Below are positions 34,758 through 42,887 of a DNA stretch of 64,000 nucleotides, one piece after another. The position numbers were made by a program, and so were the translations under genes. Every line of letters begins with the position of its first letter. Within the stretch, counting starts at the first letter, position 1. The DNA comes from Bacterioplanoides sp965200585 (lineage in GTDB: Bacteria > Pseudomonadota > Gammaproteobacteria > Pseudomonadales > Oceanobacteraceae). The notes under the pieces are model-generated. The model made no database searches, had not been told where the DNA came from, and worked only from the letters and a program-made list of their open reading frames with translations. Where the stretch lies: the NCBI RefSeq assembly GCF_965200585.1, contig NZ_OZ241361.1; one strand, written 5' to 3'.

Positions 34758-37700
34758 ATGAACAACCTTGAAGAAGCGCAACGATTAACGGCCAATCAAG
34801 CGTTAAGTGAAGCGGACACTCCCAATTACCGCAACTTCCAAGAACGTGACTCATATTTTCGCCAACGGGAAACCCCCGAGATCGCTGCCCTTCCACAAGA
34901 GGTTGAAGTTCCTGAAGAAGAAACACGCGATTATGAGTGGTGGGATGACACAGCCGATGTGCTCAGTAATGAGTGGGCGATCCCTTCTCTATACCGCTGG
35001 CTGACACGCGAACAAGGCGAAGAAGGCATCGACGAAGACCTGCTAGTAAACGGAATGCCGCTTGAAGAAATGCAGGAATTTTCTGAAGGCATCGACCTTG
35101 ACTTACTGCCGGAACTTTTCTCCGGTGACTACACCAACAGAACACAGATTGCAGCAGAAGCTGACCGTCTCCGCGAATTCTCTGAGTACCGGCAAAGTAT
35201 TGACGAGCTGGGAGCTAAAGGCACAGCCGCTCAGGTACTGGCAGGCGTTACTGACCCGGCCACATGGTTTGGCGGTGGCGCTGCTTACCGCTTAGCAAAG
35301 GCCCGGAACTTCCTTAACACCGGCAACCGGTTCGTCCGTGGCGGCGCTGTAGCGGCTGCACCAGAAGTAGCTGCTGAAGCTGCAATCCAGACCGTGAATT
35401 ATGATCGTGATGGCGTAGACATGGCGCTGGCCGTGGCGCTGCCTTTCGCAATCGGCGGGGGCACTGCGAGTTTTTATGGCCGCCGCATGGAGCGTACTGC
35501 AAACCGCCAGCGCGAAGAACAACTGGCGCGGCTTAACCAGATTGAAGCGGAAAACACTCGACTGCGTGAAAATGCCCGCCAACCGCTGAGAAGTGAAGAC
35601 CACTTACGCCCAGACACCCGAACAGTGTTATCTGATGATTTGGTTGTCATGGAGTATCTGGCCCGTAACTCCGAAGTACAGGCTAAGCGTGTATCGCGTG
35701 GTGAACGAAAAGCATTGGTACGTGAACGTAAAGGGCTGGAAGATCAGTCTGTAGAGCTTATCCAAAGCCTGCCAGAAAGAGCTGCCCGTAAACGTGGAAC
35801 CGAACTGCCAGGTCATTTGGTTGCTGCCTCCAGAAACCGGGCCTCTGATGAAATCGCCACCGGCCTTGAAGCCTACGGTGAACGCACTTCCCGTATCGAC
35901 CAGATTCTTGCTGATGACGACATTGGCCTTGAAGCACAGCGCAGCTCTTCCCGCGTAGCGCAATGGCGTGACGGCTTGATTGATCTACCACCGAAAGAAG
36001 CTGAAGAGCTGGAAGCACTGCGTAAAGAACTGATCGACTCAGGACGCTACCGGGCAGAAGGCTCCCCCGACATGATTCCCGTGAAAGGTACTGAACTCCA
36101 TGGCCCTGCTGATCCAAACCGTGCGCAGGCTGTTCAGTCTGATATTCAGGGAGTTATGGAAGACATCGACGCAGATAGCGAAGCGTTTTTAGCAAAGCAC
36201 AACGCTCAGGTAGCGGACGGTACTTTCGTTGCTCAGCAGCCAAAGTTCGGTTTCTGGCAACGTGGCATGGTTCCGCAAATGCTACGGAACGCGAAAAGCG
36301 CTACTTCAAATGCTGCCATTATGAAGCTGTTCCAAATCTCAGCAGGCATTTCAGGCGATGGTGTCCAGACGTTCACAGCGAACGAAACGAAACAGGCCCT
36401 GAAACGCTCAATCGACGACCGTTACTATGCGGCTGTTGGCCGTAACTGGGAGCGTTACTTAAAGTTCTATGGCGCAACTGAGCGCATCCGCCCCGCCCGT
36501 CGTTTAGAAATTATGAAGGACTTGGAGTATCGCACTTCAATCGCCATCCGTTACGGTGAAGACTTCGATAAAATCCCTACCCCGCTGACCGACAAGCTAC
36601 GCCCCGGTGAAGCTGAAATCCTGAAAGACATGGCCCGTGAAGCCTCCGCTGCCATGGAGACTGCACTTAACGCTGCCAAAGAGGCTGGCGTCCGTGGACT
36701 GGATGATGTCGTGGCTGAATCAAGCTACCTACCACGCCGTTTCGACATGCAGAAAATCAATAGTCTGGATGAAGAAACAGTCGTTGCTTTGTTCAAAAAA
36801 GGAATCACTGAAGCGAGCGATGTTCAAGAAGAGCTGGCAGATAAAATTGCCCGTGGCTTCCGTACTGCGCTAATCAAACGGCACGAATCACCGGTAAACA
36901 CCAGCGTATCTGCTAAGGGACTGGATGATGAAGGCTTGTCGCAGATGAAGGAGATCATGCAGAAGAACGGTGTTGATTTAGCTGAAGATGAGCTTGAAGC
37001 ATTACTACGCCCCTTCGAGATGAAGAGCACCGGTAAATCAAAAGTGTCCGCAGCTAATCGCCGCCTCCGTATGGACGAAACTGTCTCAATCCAGACCAAT
37101 GAAGGTCGCGTATTCCTGTCCGATTTAACAGAACAGAACTCCCTGAGCCTCGTTGAAAACTACGTTGAGCAAATGTCAGGCGCTGCTGGTCTGGCTAAAG
37201 CAGGCTTCCGTGACCTAACTGAAGTCAGCAAAACGCTCCAACAGGCAGGCAAGGAGGTTATTCAGGCCGGTGCTGTAGGGTCGTCTGAGGTGAAGGACTT
37301 GGAGATTCTGTTCAACAATCTTCTGGGGCGTTCCAATTTTGACAACCTGAACGGTAACTCCTTTTTAGGTACTGCAACCTCCCGTCGCAACCGCATCGCT
37401 CGTGGCCTCCGCGCATACCAATCAGCTAATTTGATGGGTCAGGCAGTGCTTGCCCAGACCGCTGAATTTGGCTCAATCGTGAATGCCGCTGGCTTCCGTA
37501 ACATGATGCAGCACGTCCCCGAACTGCGGAAAATGATGAAAGCTGCTGAACGCGGAGAACTGAGCAATGACACTCTTGATGTCGTTGTTCGTGTACTAAG
37601 CATCGGACAGACCCGTTCACATCGCCGCTTCGGTCAAGTTCAGTCCGGTTTAGGCCAGACAGACGATATTACGGCGGATGGATACTCCGCTGCATTGGAC

Positions 37701-38690
37701 AGCTTACAGCATAAGTCTCTGGAAATTTCAGGAATGCTTGCCGTGACTGACATTCAGCGGCAGTTAGCAGCAGCATCCATCATGCAGCGCATGGTGAAAG
37801 ACGCACTCTCTGGCAAACAGAATATCTCGGCGCTACGTTCGATGGGCATTGATGCTGACATGCAGGCCCGTATTGAGAACCACTTGCGCAAAGATGGGGC
37901 AGTACGTCTGGAGAACCGGATGTTCGGTGCCAAGCTGGAAGAGATTGATGCTGACCGTTTCTTTAAAGAAGACCCTGAAGCAGCGGAAACTTTCTTCAAC
38001 GCCCTTGACCGCTGGACACACCAGACAGTAATGGAAGAACGCTTCGGTGATCTACCTAAAGTCATGTATGGCGAAACCGCAAAGATGGTGTTCCAGTTCC
38101 GCCGGTTCATGATGTTGGCCTACAACAAGTCCACTCTACATTCCATCGGCACCGCCGACCGCCGCCTACTTTCCGGTCTACTGGCAAGTATGTTTGTGAC
38201 AGGTCTGGTCTATACCGTTCAGTCTCAAATGAATGCGCTGGGCCGGAATGATTCAGATGAGTACATGCAGCGCCAGCTGGGGGCAGATAGCCTCGCTGAT
38301 CTGATCGAAAACCCCACCAATGCTGACCTCCCTAAAATTGCGATGTCTGCGGCATCACGGACAAACCAGCTCGCGGTTCCTTCAATATTCCTGACTACTG
38401 GCCTTGAGTACATTCTGGGCGGCCCTGTCGTAGGCGAGACCCGTTCAAGCGGTCTATCTCCGCGCCTTCTGGACATCAGTGCTTCCCCTACAGGACGTAC
38501 CGCATCGAAAGCGGCAGACATCGGCGCAAATATCATAGCTGGAACTGCAAATATGTTCGGGGCCGACCGTGAAGGTGGCTTCGGTACTGCTGCCGGTGAA
38601 GCTGTTGAATTACTCCCGCTATACCGCCTATACGGCATCCATGGCGCAATGAAAGGACTGTCACAAGATTTGAAAGAAACCGACGAATAA
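34758..38690 (+). CDS. internal virion protein (gp16-like), without visible transglycosylase domain
   Basis: 1310 aa (T7 gp16: 1318), the largest prophage protein. It begins one base after the gp15 stop. T7 gp16 starts with a lytic transglycosylase; here residues 1-150 are acidic and lack the ES...GLMQ...YNxG pattern. The hydrophobic AAQVLAGVTDPATWFGGGAAYRLAKA and VDMALAVALPFAIGGGTASFYG regions (about 155-245) and the C-terminal MVFQFRRFMMLAYNKSTLHSIG fit the inner-membrane part of the ejection channel. Cell-wall opening during entry may depend on another protein. Confidence 0.85.
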   Translation: MNNLEEAQRLTANQALSEADTPNYRNFQERDSYFRQRETPEIAALPQEVEVPEEETRDYEWWDDTADVLSNEWAIPSLYRWLTREQGEEGIDEDLLVNGMPLEEMQEFSEGIDLDLLPELFSGDYTNRTQIAAEADRLREFSEYRQSIDELGAKGTAAQVLAGVTDPATWFGGGAAYRLAKARNFLNTGNRFVRGGAVAAAPEVAAEAAIQTVNYDRDGVDMALAVALPFAIGGGTASFYGRRMERTANRQREEQLARLNQIEAENTRLRENARQPLRSEDHLRPDTRTVLSDDLVVMEYLARNSEVQAKRVSRGERKALVRERKGLEDQSVELIQSLPERAARKRGTELPGHLVAASRNRASDEIATGLEAYGERTSRIDQILADDDIGLEAQRSSSRVAQWRDGLIDLPPKEAEELEALRKELIDSGRYRAEGSPDMIPVKGTELHGPADPNRAQAVQSDIQGVMEDIDADSEAFLAKHNAQVADGTFVAQQPKFGFWQRGMVPQMLRNAKSATSNAAIMKLFQISAGISGDGVQTFTANETKQALKRSIDDRYYAAVGRNWERYLKFYGATERIRPARRLEIMKDLEYRTSIAIRYGEDFDKIPTPLTDKLRPGEAEILKDMAREASAAMETALNAAKEAGVRGLDDVVAESSYLPRRFDMQKINSLDEETVVALFKKGITEASDVQEELADKIARGFRTALIKRHESPVNTSVSAKGLDDEGLSQMKEIMQKNGVDLAEDELEALLRPFEMKSTGKSKVSAANRRLRMDETVSIQTNEGRVFLSDLTEQNSLSLVENYVEQMSGAAGLAKAGFRDLTEVSKTLQQAGKEVIQAGAVGSSEVKDLEILFNNLLGRSNFDNLNGNSFLGTATSRRNRIARGLRAYQSANLMGQAVLAQTAEFGSIVNAAGFRNMMQHVPELRKMMKAAERGELSNDTLDVVVRVLSIGQTRSHRRFGQVQSGLGQTDDITADGYSAALDSLQHKSLEISGMLAVTDIQRQLAAASIMQRMVKDALSGKQNISALRSMGIDADMQARIENHLRKDGAVRLENRMFGAKLEEIDADRFFKEDPEAAETFFNALDRWTHQTVMEERFGDLPKVMYGETAKMVFQFRRFMMLAYNKSTLHSIGTADRRLLSGLLASMFVTGLVYTVQSQMNALGRNDSDEYMQRQLGADSLADLIENPTNADLPKIAMSAASRTNQLAVPSIFLTTGLEYILGGPVVGETRSSGLSPRLLDISASPTGRTASKAADIGANIIAGTANMFGADREGGFGTAAGEAVELLPLYRLYGIHGAMKGLSQDLKETDE

Positions 38691-38704
38691 CAACATGAGG
38701 ACTA

Positions 38705-39850
38705 ATGTTCCACGCAACTCAGTTCTACACCGGGGACGGCACCACCGCCGTCTTCAGTGTACCGTTCCCCTACCTTGAGCGGCCACACGTAAAGGTAGAA
38801 GTCGAACTTAAAGAAATCAGCTTTGAGTTCATGTCAGATAACACAATCCGCATTACTCCCGCCCCTCCTTCATCCACTCAGATCAAAATCTACCGCGACA
38901 CACCAATTGACCGCCGACGCGTGGACTTCTCAAACGTCGCATACCTATCTGAAAAAGAACTCGACGACTCTGCTCTTCAGTTGTTCTACGCAACACAGGA
39001 ATCAGCTGACCGTTCACTTCAGGTGATGCTCTGGAACAGCGCTCTGCAATTTGACGCAGACGACCGGCCAATCGTGAACATCAAGGAATCAACGGAGCCA
39101 TCAGCCGCCGTCACTTACGGGCAAATGAAGCCCTACTTAGACGTGATTAACGATGTCGTCCAGAACGGCGAGCAGACCCTTTCCGAGTACCAAAAGCTCA
39201 CGAACATGAATGCCGTCGCACTTCAGAGTCCAGCAGGTACACCACCCAAAGCTGAGTACGACCGTGCGAACGGAACCATGACTTTCACCATCCCTAAAGG
39301 TGATCGCGGTGAACGTGGCGAGCAAGGCCCGCAAGGTGTACAGGGTGTTCCCGGCGGCGTGGGTGATCAAGGCCCTCGCGGTCTGCAAGGTATTCAAGGC
39401 CCGCAAGGTGATGATGGCCCTAAAGGTGATACCGGCGATCAAGGCCCTCGTGGTGCTCAAGGTGTGCGCGGCGAGCAAGGTGAAGTAGGCCCACGCGGAC
39501 AAGAAGGCGCGAAAGGCGACAAAGGTGATACCGGCGATCAAGGCCCTCGTGGTGCTCAAGGCCCAATCGGCCCTAAAGGCGATACCGGCGACAAAGGCGC
39601 TACCGGCGACCGTGGCCCTACCGGACTTCAAGGTGAAGTAGGCCCTAAAGGTGAACGCGGTGATAAAGGCAGCATTGGCGATACGCCGTTAGGTCTCGCC
39701 TTCGGTGAGTTCACTATCGACCCTGACGGAATGCTCAATATTGAGTTTGTCGGCCACGTAGCTGATGACGCCTTCTTCATCGACGACGACGGCTATATCA
39801 ACGTCAACCCTGACGCAAACAACAACCCTCCTCAAATTCCCTCCAACTAA
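38705..39850 (+). CDS. tail fibre protein with T7-type N-terminal anchor and collagen-like shaft
   Basis: 381 aa. Residues 1-150 match the T7 gp17 tail-attachment domain (YTGDGTTAVFSVPFPYLERPHVKVEV; LSEKELDDSALQLFYATQESADRS). Residues about 195-320 are Gly-X-Y collagen-like triplets (GPQGVQGVPG; GPKGDTGDQGPRG). A short 50-residue C-terminus (FGEFTIDPDGMLNIEFVGHV) follows. At 381 aa it is shorter than T7 gp17 (553), so the receptor-binding tip is probably in the next gene. Confidence 0.88.
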   Translation: MFHATQFYTGDGTTAVFSVPFPYLERPHVKVEVELKEISFEFMSDNTIRITPAPPSSTQIKIYRDTPIDRRRVDFSNVAYLSEKELDDSALQLFYATQESADRSLQVMLWNSALQFDADDRPIVNIKESTEPSAAVTYGQMKPYLDVINDVVQNGEQTLSEYQKLTNMNAVALQSPAGTPPKAEYDRANGTMTFTIPKGDRGERGEQGPQGVQGVPGGVGDQGPRGLQGIQGPQGDDGPKGDTGDQGPRGAQGVRGEQGEVGPRGQEGAKGDKGDTGDQGPRGAQGPIGPKGDTGDKGATGDRGPTGLQGEVGPKGERGDKGSIGDTPLGLAFGEFTIDPDGMLNIEFVGHVADDAFFIDDDGYINVNPDANNNPPQIPSN

Positions 39851-39862
39851 AACGAGCTTCTA

Positions 39863-41005
39863 ATGGCTTCTATCAAAATTGGCCGTGTCCGCCTGTCACT
39901 TAAAGGTGGCTGGGACAGCGGCGCGCAATACTCAGCGTTAGATACCGTCACACACGGCGGCGAATCCTACGCAGCAATCAAAGACGTTCCGCTGGGGACA
40001 GTAACCAGCAACACAGCCTACTGGCAGAAACTAGCTGAACGCGGCACCGATGGCGCAGACGGCATTGATGGCGCAGACGGTGCGAAAGGCGACCGTGGCG
40101 AACAAGGTATTCAAGGCCCTACTGGCAGCCAAGGCCCTAAAGGCACATCACCTGATCTGGAATGGGACGGCACCCGGCTGCGATTCCGTAATCCTGATGG
40201 AAGATGGGGACAGTATACCGACCTGAAAGGTGAAACCGGCAAGCAAGGTGCTGTAGGTGATCAAGGCCCTGCCGGCGCTAAAGGTGATCAAGGCCCTGCC
40301 GGTAAACAAGGTATCCAAGGCACCCGTGGCCCTGAAGGCCCGCAAGGACTGAAAGGGGATCAAGGCGAGCAAGGTGTTCAAGGTGTTCAAGGCGATAAAG
40401 GCGACAAAGGCGATCAAGGCATTCAAGGCCCTCGTGGCGCTGTCGGGCCGCAAGGTGATAAAGGCGATAAAGGTGACCGTGGACTTCAAGGGCTACAAGG
40501 CCCGCCGGGAGCACGAGGCGCAACGGGAGCACGAGGCGCAACGGGAGCGACAGGCACGTTCAACGGGTCGATCTCAAACTCCGTGTCAAGTAATTCGTCT
40601 TCCAGTGTAGCCAGCTCACTCGCAGCTAAGATTGCACACGACGCAGGCTCTCGCGCCGGTAACCAAGCGCGTGAAGCACTCGTTGCCCGCGACGCTTTGC
40701 GAGGCTATTCATATCGCTCCACTCTATTTAACGGAAGGAAAGGTAACGGCGAGATCGCGCTTTCCTCTTCATGGTCAAGTTACCACGAACTTGTATTCAT
40801 CATGGGTGATGACCGTGGTTCATGGGTATCAAGTACCTATCTAAAAGTCTCTGACATTTACACAGCCAGCCTAGCTTCTAGCGGTGACTATGTAGTGAAC
40901 GGAGCAGCTGGTGTCTGGTGGAGATTCAACCGATATACGACAAACCGCATCAGAACAACTGGTGAAAACTCAACTGTATGGAGAATCTATGGAATCAAAT
41001 ACTAA
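39863..41005 (+). CDS. second collagen-like fibre protein (probable receptor-binding tip)
   Basis: 380 aa. An N-terminal W-x-G..Y..DTV..GGESYAAI....YWQKLA module (about 10-60) resembles carbohydrate-binding/trimerising modules of phage fibres. Two Gly-X-Y blocks (about 62-95 and 120-235) surround a short globular insert (SPDLEWDGTRLRFRNPDGRWG). The unique C-terminus (about 290-380) is beta-rich and ends WRIYGIKY, suiting a trimeric receptor-binding knob. It follows the first fibre gene by 12 bp and overlaps the small fibre-assembly-like gene. Confidence 0.8.
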   Translation: MASIKIGRVRLSLKGGWDSGAQYSALDTVTHGGESYAAIKDVPLGTVTSNTAYWQKLAERGTDGADGIDGADGAKGDRGEQGIQGPTGSQGPKGTSPDLEWDGTRLRFRNPDGRWGQYTDLKGETGKQGAVGDQGPAGAKGDQGPAGKQGIQGTRGPEGPQGLKGDQGEQGVQGVQGDKGDKGDQGIQGPRGAVGPQGDKGDKGDRGLQGLQGPPGARGATGARGATGATGTFNGSISNSVSSNSSSSVASSLAAKIAHDAGSRAGNQAREALVARDALRGYSYRSTLFNGRKGNGEIALSSSWSSYHELVFIMGDDRGSWVSSTYLKVSDIYTASLASSGDYVVNGAAGVWWRFNRYTTNRIRTTGENSTVWRIYGIKY

Positions 41006-41408
41006 GGACACATTAATCACCGTGTATGTGGAGAAAGGGAGTCTCCACGAATATGTGACTGAGCCGGTACCTGACGACTTAGAGAACTACCATGTTGTGC
41101 AGATGCCGGAGACTGATCTTGAAGCGCTCCCGTGGACACATGCGTTTTCTCCAAAAACAGGACGCTTTCAGCTCAGCACGACGCGTGTAGAGCAACAAGA
41201 ACGAGATAAACGCAATGACAAGCTAAGCGCTGTAGACGCGTTCTTCCAAAAGCCTCTCCTAGTGGCAAACACCCCTGAATTCGTAAAAGATGAAATCCTC
41301 ACATACGGGCAGGCGCTTTTAGACGTGCCACAGCAGACCAACTTCCCCTTCGACCACCAATGGCCTGAAATGCCTGAAATTTTAAAGGAGTTTTCCTCTG
41401 AAAATTAA
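40989..41408 (+). CDS. probable tail fibre assembly chaperone
   Basis: 139 aa from ATG 40989 inside the end of the fibre gene. The C-terminus ILTYGQALLDVPQQTNFPFDHQWPEMPEIL resembles the YRQALRDIP....WP motif of phage fibre-assembly proteins. Position after a fibre gene supports this. Confidence 0.7.
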   Translation: MESNTKDTLITVYVEKGSLHEYVTEPVPDDLENYHVVQMPETDLEALPWTHAFSPKTGRFQLSTTRVEQQERDKRNDKLSAVDAFFQKPLLVANTPEFVKDEILTYGQALLDVPQQTNFPFDHQWPEMPEILKEFSSEN

Positions 41409-41853
41409 CACCGGATTCTACCCGTTCGCGGTAATCCTTTCTCTGTTCAATGCGCTTAGCGCTCTCTTCTATCTCAAACATAACCGCTTCAGCTCCAACT
41501 ACTTTATCAACCTGTTCTACTGGGCGGACATTTTCGTAAACGCTCTGTTAGGCGGAAACCCAAACGTCACTGTCTCCGCACGTACTGGCTACAACTCATG
41601 GTTAGCACGGAAAGGCGAACTAGGTGGTCGCCGGTATTGGCTGGCATGTGAAGCGGTGATCGACTGGACGTTCGAGCCGATTGACGGCAAAGGCCACTGC
41701 TATGGCGCTTTCCTATGGACTCCAGACTCACTGAACATTCATCAAGGCCCCCGTATTTTCTTCGTGTTGGGCCTGCCAATCATCACCGTGTCCTGCATTC
41801 TGCTGGCACCAATCATCCGCCTAATGGCGCTCTTTCGGAGTAAACAACGATGA
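41398..41853 (+). CDS. phage membrane protein, apparent CTG start
   Basis: About 151 aa. The open frame with protein-like content runs back to 41398, but no ATG, GTG or TTG occurs in it before a GTG at 41656. CTG at 41398 is 7 nt after a strong AAAGGAG ribosome site, so CTG initiation is the best reading; from 41656 only 65 aa would be made. Helices at about 8-25 and 120-143; RTGYNSWLARKGELGGRRYW lies in the soluble loop. Next to the holin-like genes, so possibly part of the lysis set. Function unknown. Confidence 0.65.
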   Translation: MKINTGFYPFAVILSLFNALSALFYLKHNRFSSNYFINLFYWADIFVNALLGGNPNVTVSARTGYNSWLARKGELGGRRYWLACEAVIDWTFEPIDGKGHCYGAFLWTPDSLNIHQGPRIFFVLGLPIITVSCILLAPIIRLMALFRSKQR

Positions 41854-42203
41854 GTATTTTAGGCTCACTTTTCGGTAACGAGAACGTCGTCAAGAAGACT
41901 GTCGATGGTATCTACAACGGCATTGATGCGGTCGTTTATACCGAAGAAGAACGTAAAGAAAACTTCCAAAAACTACTGAAGCTCTATGAGCCTTTCAAGA
42001 TTGCCCAACGCTTTCTGGCACTGATCTTCGGTATCCCCTACGCCGCAGCTTGGTTCATCACCTTCTGCGTAAGTTTCACTGACCACAACATTGAGCCACA
42101 ACTGGAGCTTCTGTCCGGCACCATGGGTTCAGTCGTTCTGGCAATCATTGGCTTCTATTTCTTAGGCGGTGCTGCCGAAGGTTTAGTGAGAAAAAATAAA
42201 TGA
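41850..42203 (+). CDS. holin-like membrane protein
   Basis: 117 aa. A soluble N-terminus with VDGIYNGIDAVVYTEEERKENFQKLLKLYEPFKIAQR and two to three hydrophobic segments (FLALIFGIPYAAAWFITFCV; VVLAIIGFYFLGGAAEGL) match the 3TM phage holin type. It would let the amidase at 13138 reach the wall. Overlaps genes on both sides by 4 bp. Confidence 0.7.
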   Translation: MSILGSLFGNENVVKKTVDGIYNGIDAVVYTEEERKENFQKLLKLYEPFKIAQRFLALIFGIPYAAAWFITFCVSFTDHNIEPQLELLSGTMGSVVLAIIGFYFLGGAAEGLVRKNK

Positions 42204-42385
42204 AAGTAGTAGCACAACAAATGCACGACCTGACCCAACCTGTAACGCTTTCCGTCGGCGGTGCGGTGATCTTCGGCTTACCTGTCGATGACATCATCAA
42301 AATCGGCACTCTGACCCTGCTGTTATTGAACATCCCGCTTGCTGGCCTGCGTATCCATGAGTACCTGACAAAAAACAAAAAGTGA
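42200..42385 (+). CDS. small membrane protein, possible second holin (T7 gp17.5 position)
   Basis: 61 aa. One or two hydrophobic segments (PVTLSVGGAVIFGLPV; TLTLLLLNIPLAGLRI) with a basic end KNKK. T7 gp17.5 holin (67 aa) is encoded here. Functional assignment is by size, topology and position. Confidence 0.55.
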   Translation: MKVVAQQMHDLTQPVTLSVGGAVIFGLPVDDIIKIGTLTLLLLNIPLAGLRIHEYLTKNKK

Positions 42386-42660
42386 GCAACTACAAGGACG
42401 GCCCGGCAAAGGAGAAGTACCAGCGGGCCTACAACAAGAAACACGCTGACAAGCAACGCGCACGGATGCGTAACCGTTACCGGATCGCGGTTAAAAAAGG
42501 CTCCGGCAAGACAGCTAAAGATAAGCGCAAAAGCGGCTTAAAAATCCTGAAAGGTAAAGACATAGACCACAAAGATGGCAACGCCCTGAACAACAAACCC
42601 TCCAACCTCCAAATCATGCCAGCCTCTAAAAACAGAGCAAAGGACAACAACAAAAAATGA
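42382..42660 (+). CDS. HNH-type endonuclease-like protein
   Basis: 92 aa from GTG 42382. Very basic. IDHKDGNALNNKPSNLQIMPASKNRAKDNN is the HNH core (first His, NN.PSNL, distal Asn-Arg). Phages often place an HNH protein next to terminase to help packaging cleavage; it could also be a small homing-type nuclease. Confidence 0.78.
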   Translation: MSNYKDGPAKEKYQRAYNKKHADKQRARMRNRYRIAVKKGSGKTAKDKRKSGLKILKGKDIDHKDGNALNNKPSNLQIMPASKNRAKDNNKK

Positions 42661-42887
42661 GCAAAGCGTCCGTCGAGGCGTTAGAAGCTCTGCACGGCAC
42701 CGTCGCACGGGAACTCTCTTCCCGCATCACCTCCGCTGACGCAAAGCCAGCAGACTTCGCAAACGCTATCAAATTCCTCAAAGACAACGGCATTGAACAG
42801 CTACCTACCGGCGGCAATGACGTTTCCGACCTACTAAAAGACCTCCCATTCGATGCAATCACAGCCGCAGCAGCTGGACAGCACTGA
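42657..42887 (+). CDS. terminase small subunit (gp18-like, DNA maturase A)
   Basis: 76 aa (T7 gp18: 89). VEALEALHGTVARELSSRI and PADFANAIKFLKDNGIEQLP are the family's two helices. It recognises concatemeric DNA and loads the large subunit. Overlaps neighbours on both sides (ATGA; 35 bp with the large subunit). Confidence 0.85.
   Translation: MSKASVEALEALHGTVARELSSRITSADAKPADFANAIKFLKDNGIEQLPTGGNDVSDLLKDLPFDAITAAAAGQH

Noticed and set aside
39137..39631. Long antisense open frames opposite the collagen-like fibre genes
   Set aside because: They arise from the repetitive Gly-X-Y codons read backwards and give low-complexity products; no start signal.
39300..40560. Repeated GATCAAGGCCC-type words as a CRISPR or regulatory repeat
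   Set aside because: They are in-frame codons for collagen-like Gly-X-Y triplets.
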